NCBI RefSeq assembly: GCF_014648815.1
Contig: NZ_BMRV01000015.1
Span: forward strand, 124,001-188,000
Direction of reading: 5' to 3'
Origin: Streptomyces flaveolus
GTDB lineage: Bacteria; Actinomycetota; Actinomycetes; Streptomycetales; Streptomycetaceae
Length of the DNA stretch: 64,000 bases
The notes beneath the pieces were generated by a model. That model had not been told where the DNA came from and did no database searches. It was given only the letters and a program-made list of their open reading frames with translations. Position 1 is the stretch's first letter; each line of letters begins with the position of its first letter. Shown here piece by piece: positions 45,081 through 54,410 of this stretch. The position numbers and the translations under genes are program-made.

Positions 45081-45869
45081 ATGACATCGGCCGTAACCAT
45101 TCCCCGGCACGGGAGCACTGGAGGGCGTACGGCCGTTGCCGCGCGGGCACGGCAGGTCGTCAAGGCCTACGGCAGCGGGGAGACCCGGGTGGTCGCCCTC
45201 GACCACGTGGACGTGGACATCGCCCGCGGCCAGTTCACCGCGATCATGGGTCCGTCGGGCTCCGGCAAGTCGACGCTGATGCACTGCCTGGCCGGCCTCG
45301 ACACCGTCACCGGCGGACAGATCTACCTGGACGACACCGAGATCACCGGCCTGAAGGACAAGAAGCTCACGCAGCTGCGCCGGGACCGGATCGGCTTCAT
45401 CTTCCAGGCGTTCAACCTGCTGCCGACGCTGAACGCCATCGAGAACATCACGCTGCCCATGGACATCGCCGGCCGCAAGCCCGACAAGGCCTGGCTGGAC
45501 CGGGTCGTGGAGACCGTGGGCCTGGCCGGCCGGCTCAAGCACCGGCCGACCCAGCTCTCCGGCGGCCAGCAGCAGCGCGTCGCCGTGGCGCGGGCGCTCG
45601 CCGCGCGACCGGAGATCATCTTCGGGGACGAGCCGACCGGAAACCTCGACTCGCGGGCCGGCGCCGAGGTGCTGGGCTTCCTGCGCCGGTCGGTGGACGA
45701 GCTGGGCCAGACCATCGTGATGGTCACCCACGACCCGGTGGCCGCCAGTTACGCGGACCGGGTGCTGTACCTCGCCGACGGCCGGATCGTCGACGAGATG
45801 CACCGGCCGACCGCGGAAGCCGTCCTGGACCGCATGAAGGACTTCGACGCCCGGGGGCGTACGTCATGA
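45081..45869 (+). CDS. ABC transporter ATP-binding protein (MacB/LolD-like)
   Basis: A 262-residue ATPase: Walker A GPSGSGKST, Q-loop IFQAFNLLPTLN, signature LSGGQQQRVAVARAL, Walker B IIFGDEPTGNLDS, and H-loop VTHDP. The LolD/MacB clade works with FtsX-like permeases on lipoprotein, peptide or antibiotic extrusion. ATG 45081 follows TAGGAGAC. The permease gene overlaps its end by ATGA. Confidence 0.95.
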   Translation: MTSAVTIPRHGSTGGRTAVAARARQVVKAYGSGETRVVALDHVDVDIARGQFTAIMGPSGSGKSTLMHCLAGLDTVTGGQIYLDDTEITGLKDKKLTQLRRDRIGFIFQAFNLLPTLNAIENITLPMDIAGRKPDKAWLDRVVETVGLAGRLKHRPTQLSGGQQQRVAVARALAARPEIIFGDEPTGNLDSRAGAEVLGFLRRSVDELGQTIVMVTHDPVAASYADRVLYLADGRIVDEMHRPTAEAVLDRMKDFDARGRTS

Positions 45870-48430
45870 CCGTCGTGAAGACCTCGCTGCGCAACTTCTT
45901 CGCGCACAAGGGCCGGATGGCGCTCTCGGCGGTGGCGGTGCTGCTGTCGGTGGCGTTCGTGTGCGGCACGCTGGTGTTCACGGACACCATGAACACGACG
46001 TTCGACAAGCTGTTCGCGGTCACCTCGTCGGACGTGACGGTCGGGCCGAAGGACGCGAAGGCCGAGGACGCGCCGCAGAGCGGGGTGCCCGAGTCGCTGC
46101 CCGCGTCCACGCTGGAGCGGGTCCGCTCGGTCGAGGGCGTCGCGTCCGCCGAGGGCGCGGTCGCCTCGATGAACGTGACCGTCGTCAACAGCGACAACGA
46201 CAACGTGGGCGCCACCAGCGGCGCCCCGACGATCGCCGGCAACTGGACGAAGAACGACCTCGAGTCGATGGAGATCACCTCCGGGCACGCCCCGCGCGGC
46301 CCGACCGAGGCGATGATCGACTCCGACACCGCCGACAAGCACGACCTGAAGATCGGCGACGAGCTGCGCACCATCGCGCAGACCGGCGACTTCAAGGCGA
46401 GGATCGTCGGCATCGCCTCCTTCACCGTCACCAACCCCGGCGCGGCCGTCGTCTACTTCGACACCCCGACCGCCCAGCGCGAACTGCTCGGCGCCGAGGG
46501 CCGGTTCACCCAGTTCAACCTGACCGCCGCGTCCGGCGTCTCGGACGCCCAGCTCAAGCAGAACGTCACCAAGGCCCTGGACGGCACCTACAAGGTGCAG
46601 ACGGCCAAGGAGACCGCCGACGAGAACCGCAAGGACGTCGGCGAGTTCATGGACGTCATCAAGTACGCCATGCTCGGCTTCGCCGGGATCGCGTTCCTGG
46701 TCGGCATCTTCCTGATCATCAACACCTTCTCGATGCTGGTCGCCCAGCGCACCCGCGAGATCGGCCTGATGCGGGCCATCGGCTCCTCCCGCCGGCAGGT
46801 CAACCGCTCGGTGCTGGTCGAGGCGCTGTTCCTCGGCGTCGTCGGCTCGGTCCTCGGTGTCGCCGCCGGTGTGGGGATCGCCGTCGGCCTGATGAAGCTG
46901 ATGTCGTCGGCGGGCATGAACCTGTCCACCGACGACCTGACCGTCAAGACGGCCACTCCCGTGATCGGCCTGGTCCTGGGCGTCGTGGTCACCGTCCTGG
47001 CCGCCTACCTGCCGGCCCGCCGCGCCGGCAAGGTCTCCCCGATGGCCGCCCTGCGCGACGCCGGTACGCCGGCCGACGGCAAGGCGGGCTGGATCCGCGG
47101 TCTGATCGGCCTGGTCCTCACCGGCGCCGGCGTCGCCGCCCTGTACGCGGCCGGTACGGCGGACAAGGCGAGTGACGGCGCGTCGATGCTGGGGGTGGGC
47201 ATCGTCCTCACCCTGATCGGCTTCGTGGTGATCGGCCCGCTGCTGGCCGGCGGGGTCGTGCGGGTGATCAGCGCGGTGCTGCTGCGGGCCTTCGGCCCGG
47301 TCGGCCGCATGGCCGAGCGTAACGCCCTGCGCAACCCGCGCCGCACCGGCGCCACGGGCGCCGCCCTGATGATCGGCCTGGCCCTGGTGGCCTGCCTGTC
47401 GGTGGTCGGCTCCTCGATGGTCGCCTCGGCCACGAGCGAGCTGGACAAGACGGTCGGCGCGGACTTCATCGTCGAGGGCAACCAGCGGATCGTGCCGCAG
47501 GCCGAGAAGAAGATGCAGGCCACACCCGGCCTGGAGCACGTCACCCGCTACAAGATGCTCGACGCCACGCTGACCTCGCCCGACGGCAAGAAGGACGACG
47601 ACGGCCTGACCGCCGCCGACCCGACGTACGCCAAGGACGTCCGCCGCCCGACCACCGCCGGTGACCTGAACGCCGCCTACGGTGCCGACGCCATGTCGGT
47701 CGGCTCCGACTACGCCGACAAGCACGGCGTGCACGTCGGCGACACGATCTCGGTCGCCTTCAAGGGCGGCGGGACGGCGAAGCTGAAGGTCGCCGCCATC
47801 ACGAGCGACGACGTGGCCATCGACCAGGGCGCCCGGTACATCAGCATCGACACGATGCGGAAGTACCTGCCGGCCGACCGGGTCCCGCCGAACATGATCA
47901 TGTTCGCCAAGGCGAAGGACGGCCAGGAGGACCAGGCGTACGCGGCCCTCAAGAAGTCGCTGGACCAGTACCCGCAGTACCAGGTGCGGGACCAGACCGA
48001 CTACAAGCAGGAGCTCAAGGACCAGGTCGGCCAGCTGCTGAACATGGTCTACGGCCTGCTCGCCCTCGCGATCATCGTCGCGGTCCTGGGCGTGGTGAAC
48101 ACCCTGGCGCTGTCGGTGGTCGAGCGAACCCGCGAGATCGGCCTGATGCGGGCGATCGGCCTCTCCCGCCGCCAGCTGCGCCGGATGATCCGCATGGAGT
48201 CCGTGGTCATCGCCCTCTTCGGCGCCCTGCTGGGGCTGGGGCTGGGCATGGGCTGGGGCACCACGGCGCAGAAGCTGCTGGCCCTGGAGGGACTGAACGT
48301 CCTCGACATCCCGTGGCCGACGATCATCGGCGTGTTCATCGGCTCGGCCTTCGTGGGCCTGTTCGCCGCCCTGATCCCGGCCTTCCGGGCGGGCCGGATG
48401 AACGTCCTGAACGCCATCGCGACGGAGTAG
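45866..48430 (+). CDS. ABC transporter permease, duplicated FtsX/MacB-type
   Basis: An 854-residue permease. One N-terminal membrane helix (MALSAVAVLLSVAFVCGTLV) precedes a large extracytoplasmic domain. Three helices follow at about 265-405 with the FtsX motif TREIGLMRAIGSSRRQV, then a second extracytoplasmic domain, then three final helices with the repeated TREIGLMRAIGLSRRQL. The two FtsX halves are an internal duplication typical of Gram-positive exporters. A strong terminator follows 38 bp later. Confidence 0.94.
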   Translation: MTVVKTSLRNFFAHKGRMALSAVAVLLSVAFVCGTLVFTDTMNTTFDKLFAVTSSDVTVGPKDAKAEDAPQSGVPESLPASTLERVRSVEGVASAEGAVASMNVTVVNSDNDNVGATSGAPTIAGNWTKNDLESMEITSGHAPRGPTEAMIDSDTADKHDLKIGDELRTIAQTGDFKARIVGIASFTVTNPGAAVVYFDTPTAQRELLGAEGRFTQFNLTAASGVSDAQLKQNVTKALDGTYKVQTAKETADENRKDVGEFMDVIKYAMLGFAGIAFLVGIFLIINTFSMLVAQRTREIGLMRAIGSSRRQVNRSVLVEALFLGVVGSVLGVAAGVGIAVGLMKLMSSAGMNLSTDDLTVKTATPVIGLVLGVVVTVLAAYLPARRAGKVSPMAALRDAGTPADGKAGWIRGLIGLVLTGAGVAALYAAGTADKASDGASMLGVGIVLTLIGFVVIGPLLAGGVVRVISAVLLRAFGPVGRMAERNALRNPRRTGATGAALMIGLALVACLSVVGSSMVASATSELDKTVGADFIVEGNQRIVPQAEKKMQATPGLEHVTRYKMLDATLTSPDGKKDDDGLTAADPTYAKDVRRPTTAGDLNAAYGADAMSVGSDYADKHGVHVGDTISVAFKGGGTAKLKVAAITSDDVAIDQGARYISIDTMRKYLPADRVPPNMIMFAKAKDGQEDQAYAALKKSLDQYPQYQVRDQTDYKQELKDQVGQLLNMVYGLLALAIIVAVLGVVNTLALSVVERTREIGLMRAIGLSRRQLRRMIRMESVVIALFGALLGLGLGMGWGTTAQKLLALEGLNVLDIPWPTIIGVFIGSAFVGLFAALIPAFRAGRMNVLNAIATE

Positions 48431-48468
48431 CACCCCAGAGCCACCGCATACGGGGGTTGCGGGGGATA

Positions 48469-48514
48469 GGCCCGGCACCGGAGTCCGAGGGGATTCCGGT
48501 GCCGGGCCTCTTTT
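48469..48514 (+). terminator. Rho-independent terminator after the ABC operon
   Basis: Perfect 14-bp arms GGCCCGGCACCGGA/TCCGGTGCCGGGCC with a 12-base loop, followed by TCTTTT: the most canonical terminator in the window. Confidence 0.93.
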
Positions 48515-48568
48515 CCGCTCACCTTCCAGCCCGCCGAGTCGGGTGGCGGGCGGGCACAGGCCGGGGGG

Positions 48569-48589
48569 CCAGGGGGCGGAGCCCCCTGG
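48569..48589. repeat. GGGGGCGGAGCCCCC-type Streptomyces intergenic palindrome
   Basis: CCAGGGGGC-GGA-GCCCCCTGG, a 9-bp perfect hairpin of the small palindromic class often scattered between Streptomyces genes. It lies in the 313-bp ABC-mfd gap, which otherwise holds the terminator and presumably the mfd promoter. Confidence 0.7.
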
Positions 48590-48743
48590 TGCATCAGCCG
48601 CACCCTCGGGGCACCCGTACACGGACGGGACGCTGTCCACAGCCCCCGCACCCGCCCGCGCAGCGACGTACGCTGGACACCCCCGGCCCGCAGCGCGCGT
48701 CGGGCCCGTCGTGTTGAACATCCCCGGACGGAAAGCGCCCCGA

Positions 48744-51700
48744 ATGAGCCTGCACGGTCTGCTCGACGCCGTCGTCAAGGACGCCGCCCTCGCGGAGGCG
48801 ATCACCGCCGCCGCCGACGGCAACCGCATGCACGTCGACCTGGTCGGTCCCCCCGCGGCCCGCCCCTTCTCCGTCGCCGCGCTCGCCCGCGAGACGAACC
48901 GCCCCGTCCTGGCGGTGACGGCGACGGGACGCGAGGCGGAGGACCTGGCCGCGGCCCTGCGCTCGCTGCTGCCGCCCGAGGGCGTCGTCGAGTACCCGTC
49001 CTGGGAGACCCTGCCGCACGAGCGGCTCAGCCCGCGCAGCGACACCGTCGGCCGCCGCCTGGCCGTCCTGCGGCGCCTGACCCACCCGCGGCCCGACGAC
49101 CCGGAGACCGGTCCGGTCTCGGTCGTCGTCGCGCCCGTGCGCTCCGTGCTCCAGCCCCAGGTCAAGGGCCTGGGCGAGCTGGAGCCGGTGTCCCTGCGCA
49201 CCGGGCAGAGCGCCGACCTGAACGAGATCGTCGAGGCCCTCGCCGCCGCCGCGTACCAGCGCGTGGAGCTGGTGGAGAAGCGCGGCGAGTTCGCGGTGCG
49301 CGGCGGCATCCTCGACGTGTTCCCGCCCACCGAGGAACACCCCCTGCGCGTCGAGTTCTGGGGCGACGACGTCGAGGAGATCCGCTACTTCAAGGTCGCC
49401 GACCAGCGCTCCCTGGAGGTCGCCGAGCACGGCCTGTGGGCCCCGCCCTGCCGCGAGCTGCTGCTGACGCCCCGGGTCCGCGAGCGGGCCGCCGCCCTCG
49501 CCGAGGAGCACCCCGAGCTCGGTGAACTCCTCGGCAAGATCGCCGAGGGCATCGCCGTGGAGGGCATGGAGTCCCTGGCGCCCGTCCTCGTGGACGACAT
49601 GGAGCTGCTGCTCGACGTGCTGCCCAAGGGCGCCATGGCCGTCGTCTGCGACCCCGAGCGGGTCCGGACCCGGGCCGCCGACCTGGTGGCGACGAGCCAG
49701 GAGTTCCTCCAGGCGTCCTGGGCCGCCACCGCGGGCGGAGGCGAGGCGCCGATCGACGTCGACGCGGCCTCCCTGTGGTCCATCGCGGACGTCCGGGACC
49801 GGGCCCGCGAGCTGGACATGATGTGGTGGTCGGTGTCGCCGTTCGCCGCCGACGAGACGCTGGCATCTGCCGCTGACGCGGCGGGCGACTCGGACACCCT
49901 CAAGCTCGGCATGCACGCCCCCGAGACCTACCGCGGCGACACCGCCAAGGCCCTCGCCGACACCAAGGGCTGGCTGTCCGACGGCTGGCGCACGGTCTAC
50001 GTCACCGAGGGCCACGGCCCGGCGGCCCGTACGGTCGAGGTGCTGGGCGGCGAGGGCATCGCCGCCCGCCTCGACAACGACCTGGGCGAACTGTCCCCGT
50101 CCGTCGTGCACGTCTCCTGCGGCTCCATCGACCACGGCTTCGTCGACCCGGCGCTCAAGCTCGCCGTGCTCACCGAGACCGACCTGACCGGGCAGAAGGC
50201 CGCCGGCCGCGAGGGCGCCCGGATGCCCGCCCGGCGCCGCAAGACCATCGACCCGCTCACCCTGGAGGCGGGCGACTACATCGTCCACGAGCAGCACGGC
50301 GTGGGCCGCTACATCGAGATGGTGCAGCGCACCGTGCAGGGCGCCACCCGCGAGTACCTGGTCGTGGAGTACGCCCCCGCCAAGCGCGGCCAGCCCGGCG
50401 ACCGGCTCTACATCCCCACCGACCAGCTGGAGCAGATCACCAAGTACGTCGGCGGCGAGGCCCCCACCCTGCACCGCCTGGGCGGCGCCGACTGGACCAA
50501 GACCAAGGCCCGCGCGAAGAAGGCCGTCAAGGAGATCGCAGCCGACCTGATCAAGCTCTACAGCGCCCGGATGGCGGCGCCGGGCCACGCGTTCGGCGCG
50601 GACACCCCCTGGCAGCGCGAGCTGGAGGACGCCTTCCCGTACGCGGAGACCCCGGACCAGCTCACGACCATCGCCGAGGTCAAGGACGACATGGAGAAGA
50701 CGGTCCCCATGGACCGCCTGATCTGCGGCGACGTCGGCTACGGCAAGACGGAGATCGCGGTCCGCGCCGCCTTCAAGGCCGTCCAGGACGGCAAGCAGGT
50801 CGCCGTGCTCGTGCCCACGACCCTGCTGGTGCAGCAGCACTTCGGGACGTTCAGCGAGCGGTACGCCCAGTTCCCGGTGAACGTGAAGGCGCTGTCCCGC
50901 TTCCAGACCGACACCGAGGCCAAGGCGACCCTGGAGGGCCTGCGCGAGGGCTCCGTGGACATCGTCATCGGCACCCACCGCCTGTTCTCCTCCGAGACCA
51001 AGTTCAAGGACCTGGGCCTGGTCATCGTCGACGAGGAGCAGCGCTTCGGCGTCGAGCACAAGGAGCAGCTGAAGAAGCTCCGCGCCAACGTCGACGTCCT
51101 CACCATGTCCGCGACGCCCATCCCGCGCACCCTGGAGATGGCGGTCACCGGCATCCGCGAGATGTCCACGATCACCACCCCGCCCGAGGAGCGCCACCCG
51201 GTCCTGACCTTCGTCGGCCCCTACGAGCACAAGCAGATCGGCGCCGCGATCCGCCGCGAGCTGCTGCGCGAGGGCCAGGTCTTCTACATCCACAACCGCG
51301 TCGAGTCCATCGACCGCGCGGCGGCCAAGCTGCGCGAGATCGTGCCCGAGGCGCGGATCGCCACCGCTCACGGCCAGATGTCGGAGCAGGCCCTGGAGCA
51401 GGTCGTCGTCGACTTCTGGGAGAAGAAGTTCGACGTGCTGGTCTCCACGACCATCGTCGAGTCCGGCATCGACATCTCCAACGCCAACACCCTCATCGTC
51501 GAGCGCGGCGACAACTTCGGCCTCAGCCAGCTCCACCAGCTGCGCGGCCGGGTCGGCCGTGGCCGCGAGCGCGGCTACGCCTACTTCCTCTACCCGCCGG
51601 AGAAGCCGCTGACCGAGACGGCGCACGAGCGGCTCGCCACCATCGCCCAGCACACGGAGATGGGCGCGGGCATGTACGTGGCGATGAAGGACCTGGAGAT

Positions 51701-52298
51701 CCGCGGCGCCGGCAACCTGCTCGGCGGCGAGCAGTCCGGCCACATCGCGGGCGTCGGCTTCGACCTGTACGTCCGCATGGTCGGGGAGGCCGTCGCCGAC
51801 TACCGGGCCTCCCTGGAGGGCGGCGTCGAGGAGGAGCCGCCGCTCGAGGTCAAGATCGAGCTGCCCGTCGACGCGCACGTCCCGCACGACTACGCGCCCG
51901 GCGAGCGGCTGCGGCTCCAGGCGTACCGGTCCATCGCCTCGGCCAACAGCGAGGAGGACGTCAAGGCCGTACGGGAGGAACTCGTCGACCGCTACGGCAA
52001 GTTGCCGGAACCGGTGGAGAACCTGCTGCTGGTCGCGGGGCTGCGGATGCTGGCGCGGGCCTGCGGGGTCGGCGAGATCGTGCTCCAGGGCAACAACATC
52101 CGCTTCGCGCCGGTGGAGTTGCGCGAGTCCCAGGAGTTGCGCCTCAAGCGGCTGTACCCGGGCACGGTCATCAAGGCGACCGCCCACCAGGTGCTGGTGC
52201 CGCGCCCGAAGACCGCGAAGGTGGGCGGCAAGCCGCTCCTCGGGCGGGAACTGCTGGCGTGGGTGGGCGAGTTCCTGACCTCGATCCTGGGGTCGTGA
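48744..52298 (+). CDS. mfd: Transcription-repair coupling factor
   Basis: A 1184-residue Mfd, full length. It removes RNA polymerase stalled at DNA lesions and recruits UvrA. The UvrB-like N-terminal domains are followed by the RNAP-interaction domain (LEAGDYIVHEQHGVGRYIEM). The RecG-like translocase has GDVGYGKTE (Lys668), DEEQ (763-766), SATPIPRTLEMA and the TRG-type QLRGRVGRGRERGYAYFL. The ATG at 48744 (MSLHGLLDAVVKD) is chosen because the upstream frame lacks conservation, although the ribosome site is poor. Confidence 0.97.
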   Translation: MSLHGLLDAVVKDAALAEAITAAADGNRMHVDLVGPPAARPFSVAALARETNRPVLAVTATGREAEDLAAALRSLLPPEGVVEYPSWETLPHERLSPRSDTVGRRLAVLRRLTHPRPDDPETGPVSVVVAPVRSVLQPQVKGLGELEPVSLRTGQSADLNEIVEALAAAAYQRVELVEKRGEFAVRGGILDVFPPTEEHPLRVEFWGDDVEEIRYFKVADQRSLEVAEHGLWAPPCRELLLTPRVRERAAALAEEHPELGELLGKIAEGIAVEGMESLAPVLVDDMELLLDVLPKGAMAVVCDPERVRTRAADLVATSQEFLQASWAATAGGGEAPIDVDAASLWSIADVRDRARELDMMWWSVSPFAADETLASAADAAGDSDTLKLGMHAPETYRGDTAKALADTKGWLSDGWRTVYVTEGHGPAARTVEVLGGEGIAARLDNDLGELSPSVVHVSCGSIDHGFVDPALKLAVLTETDLTGQKAAGREGARMPARRRKTIDPLTLEAGDYIVHEQHGVGRYIEMVQRTVQGATREYLVVEYAPAKRGQPGDRLYIPTDQLEQITKYVGGEAPTLHRLGGADWTKTKARAKKAVKEIAADLIKLYSARMAAPGHAFGADTPWQRELEDAFPYAETPDQLTTIAEVKDDMEKTVPMDRLICGDVGYGKTEIAVRAAFKAVQDGKQVAVLVPTTLLVQQHFGTFSERYAQFPVNVKALSRFQTDTEAKATLEGLREGSVDIVIGTHRLFSSETKFKDLGLVIVDEEQRFGVEHKEQLKKLRANVDVLTMSATPIPRTLEMAVTGIREMSTITTPPEERHPVLTFVGPYEHKQIGAAIRRELLREGQVFYIHNRVESIDRAAAKLREIVPEARIATAHGQMSEQALEQVVVDFWEKKFDVLVSTTIVESGIDISNANTLIVERGDNFGLSQLHQLRGRVGRGRERGYAYFLYPPEKPLTETAHERLATIAQHTEMGAGMYVAMKDLEIRGAGNLLGGEQSGHIAGVGFDLYVRMVGEAVADYRASLEGGVEEEPPLEVKIELPVDAHVPHDYAPGERLRLQAYRSIASANSEEDVKAVREELVDRYGKLPEPVENLLLVAGLRMLARACGVGEIVLQGNNIRFAPVELRESQELRLKRLYPGTVIKATAHQVLVPRPKTAKVGGKPLLGRELLAWVGEFLTSILGS

Positions 52299-52363
52299 GC
52301 GCGCAACCGGTGCCGTGACGCCCGGCGAAGAAGGGGCCGAAGAAGAAGGGGCCGAAGCAGAAG

Positions 52364-52396
52364 GAGCCGTCCACGGAACAGGCCCGTGGACGGCTC
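52364..52396. terminator. Bidirectional terminator between mfd and the antitoxin-like gene
   Basis: Perfect 13-bp arms GAGCCGTCCACGG/CCGTGGACGGCTC with a 7-base loop, between convergent genes. Confidence 0.88.
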
Positions 52397-52424
52397 GGAT
52401 GTGTGCGATATATGAGGAGCGCGC

Positions 52425-52625
52425 CTACGGCCGCTCCGGCCGGTCACCGCCACGCTCGCGTCCGAAGCCCATCTGATCCTCGGCCCGCTGCTGCGCGGCG
52501 TCGACCTGCTTCTCGTGCTTGCCGCCGGTCCGCTCGTTGACCTGGCGTTCGGCGGCGTCGGACATCTTCCGGGAGCGGTCCTTGTCCTTGCCGGCCATGC
52601 TCTTCATCTTGTCGAGGAAGCCCAT
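52425..52625 (-). CDS. MT0933-like small 'antitoxin' family protein (orphan)
   Basis: A 66-residue, highly charged, probably disordered or helical protein (MGFLDKMKSMAGKDKDRSRK ... HEKQVDAAQQRAEDQMGFGR). This is the Rv0909/MT0933 family annotated as type II antitoxins in mycobacteria. No toxin gene lies next to it, as is usual in Streptomyces, so an antitoxin role is doubtful. ATG 52625 follows GGAAGGAG. Confidence 0.75.
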   Translation of the reverse strand: MGFLDKMKSMAGKDKDRSRKMSDAAERQVNERTGGKHEKQVDAAQQRAEDQMGFGRERGGDRPERP

Positions 52626-52760
52626 GCAGCGCTCCTTCCGGGACGTGACTCACCACCGACCGTACGCCAGATATGTCCCGCATGCCCACTAAGGCCCCGT
52701 ATGGTCTGGACCTCTCCCTCGCTACGGTGGTGTCGGTGAACAGCAAGGGGAGGGGCGCGC

Positions 52761-53534
52761 ATGGGACGGCGCAGCAGGATTCGTACGGCAGGGGCCGCGG
52801 GCGCGGTGCTCACCCTGGCCCTGGTGGCCGGGTGCGAGGGCCTCGAGAGTGACGGGACCGCGCCGTCCGCCGGCGGCGCCGAGGCGCCGCCGGCTGCGGG
52901 GCAGGCCGTCAGCCCGCTGCGCAACCCCGACGGGACCGAGCCCGGTCTCGGCCCGGTCACCGGCGACGCCGACCGGGCCGCGGCCCGCAAGCTCATCGAG
53001 ACCCTGAAGACCAAGGGGCGCGGCCCCAGGACCGGTTACGACCGGGACGAGTTCGGCTACGCCTGGATGGACACCGCCGACGGCGTGCCGCTGGCGAGGA
53101 ACGGCTGCGACACCCGCAACGACCTGCTGCGACGCGACGGCCAGGAGGTGCGCTTCCGTTCCGGGTCCAACTGTGTGGTGGTCGCGATGACGCTGCACGA
53201 CCCGTACACGGGCACGACCATCGAGTGGCGCAAGCAGAAGGCGAGCGAGGTCCAGATCGACCACGTCGTGCCGCTGTCGTACAGCTGGCAGTTGGGGTCC
53301 TCGCGGTGGCCGGACAGCAAGCGCAGGCAACTCGCGAACGACCCCCTCAACCTCATCCCCGTCGAGGGCCGGGCCAACTCGGCCAAGAGCGACTCCGGGC
53401 CGGCCTCCTGGCTGCCCCCGAGCAAGGGCATCCGGTGCGCGTACGCCGTCCGCTTCGCCCAGGTCGCCGTCAAGTACGAACTGGCGGTGACCGCACCGGA
53501 CCGGGAGGCCATGCTGCGGCAGTGCGGCGGCTGA
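52761..53534 (+). CDS. Secreted lipoprotein HNH endonuclease (DUF1524/GmrSD C-terminal type)
   Basis: A 257-residue protein with a twin-Arg-like N-terminus and lipobox LVAGC (Cys25), so probably anchored outside the membrane. The C-terminal nuclease core has DHVVPLSYSW (HNH first His), NDPLNLIPVEGRANSAKSD with the conserved Asn and Lys, and SWLPP. Homologues in Streptomyces are extracellular DNases. The stop codon lies inside a hairpin shared with the next, convergent gene. Confidence 0.9.
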   Translation: MGRRSRIRTAGAAGAVLTLALVAGCEGLESDGTAPSAGGAEAPPAAGQAVSPLRNPDGTEPGLGPVTGDADRAAARKLIETLKTKGRGPRTGYDRDEFGYAWMDTADGVPLARNGCDTRNDLLRRDGQEVRFRSGSNCVVVAMTLHDPYTGTTIEWRKQKASEVQIDHVVPLSYSWQLGSSRWPDSKRRQLANDPLNLIPVEGRANSAKSDSGPASWLPPSKGIRCAYAVRFAQVAVKYELAVTAPDREAMLRQCGG

Positions 53535-53559
53535 GCCGGGCCGCCAGACCTCAGCCGCC
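53526..53559. terminator. Hairpin formed by the facing 3' ends of two convergent genes
   Basis: GGCGGCTGAG (53526-53535) and CTCAGCCGCC (53550-53559) pair perfectly over 10 bp and include the TGA stop codons of both genes, with a 14-base loop. It works in both directions. Confidence 0.7.
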
Positions 53560-54345
53560 CAGCGCGTCCAGGTCCAGGACGTCCCCGGAGGGCGCCTTCG
53601 CGGCCACCGGCTCGTCGTACGCGCTGAAGGTCATCGTGCCGGGGTCCTGCTCGGACGCGCTGTCGAAGCGCAGCAGGTACGGCTTGCCCTCGGTGGCGAC
53701 GTACAGCGTGTTGCGGTCCGCGCCGTCCTTCTCGTACAGGACGAACGCGGGGGTGTCGCCGACGGTGGCGGGCTTGCCGCGCGTCACGTCCTGGCCGGCG
53801 CCGTCCATCTCGCCGAGCATCGCGTCCAGGTCGCAGAAGCCCGCCATGTCCTTGGCGTCCTGGCCGGTGGCGGCCATCTTGGTCCACTTGCCGGCCAGCA
53901 TCGCCACGGCCGCGTCGGTGTCGGCCGCCGGCTCCCCCTCGCTCTGGGCGCGCAGGAACTTCTCGTCGTACTTCATGTAGAGCGTGCCGCCGGTCTTGAT
54001 CAGCTCGGCCTCGCCCTGGCCGTCCAGGCTCATCGTGCCGGCGCACTGGCCCTGCCGGTCCATGGCCAGGTCGATCGTGATGGTGCCGCCGCTCTCGTCG
54101 TCGGGGACGTCGCCGGTCATGCGCAGCGAGCGTGCCCCGGTGGTGGCCTCGACGGCCCGTTCGGCGATCTGCGCCCCGGTCAGTCCGGCGAACGGTTCCG
54201 CGGGTGCGGATGCCGACGCCGGCTTCGACGCGGCCGCGGAGGCCGAGGTGCCGGACCCGTCGTCGTCCTTGCCTGACTGGCAGGCGGTGAGTCCCACGGT
54301 GGTCGTTGCCGCGAGGCAGAGGGCGACGAGAGTGGTGCGCCGCAT
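53551..54345 (-). CDS. Lipoprotein, LppX/LpqN-like (LolA-fold), unknown ligand
   Basis: A 264-residue protein with a signal peptide and lipobox LTACQ (MRRTTLVALCLAATTTVGLT, then ACQSG), a Ser/Ala-rich spacer, then a beta-rich domain (TGARSLRMTGDVPDDESGGT ... YMKYDEKFLRAQ ... TPAFVLYEKDGADRNTLYVA). This pattern of 'resting strands, membrane-facing half-barrel' is seen in LppX/LprG-type lipid-binding lipoproteins. The assignment is by pattern only. ATG 54345 follows AAGGAG. Confidence 0.82.
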   Translation of the reverse strand: MRRTTLVALCLAATTTVGLTACQSGKDDDGSGTSASAAASKPASASAPAEPFAGLTGAQIAERAVEATTGARSLRMTGDVPDDESGGTITIDLAMDRQGQCAGTMSLDGQGEAELIKTGGTLYMKYDEKFLRAQSEGEPAADTDAAVAMLAGKWTKMAATGQDAKDMAGFCDLDAMLGEMDGAGQDVTRGKPATVGDTPAFVLYEKDGADRNTLYVATEGKPYLLRFDSASEQDPGTMTFSAYDEPVAAKAPSGDVLDLDALGG

Positions 54346-54410
54346 GAGGGCTCCTTGGTGGTGCTGGGGGTGGTGAACGTACCCGGCGGAGGCCGGGTGG
54401 TGGTGGGGGG

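Noticed and set aside
48543..48743. An N-terminal extension of Mfd from 48543.
   Set aside because: The extra 67 residues are Pro/Gly/Ala-rich, include an intergenic palindrome, and the conserved Mfd start is MSLHGLLD at 48744.
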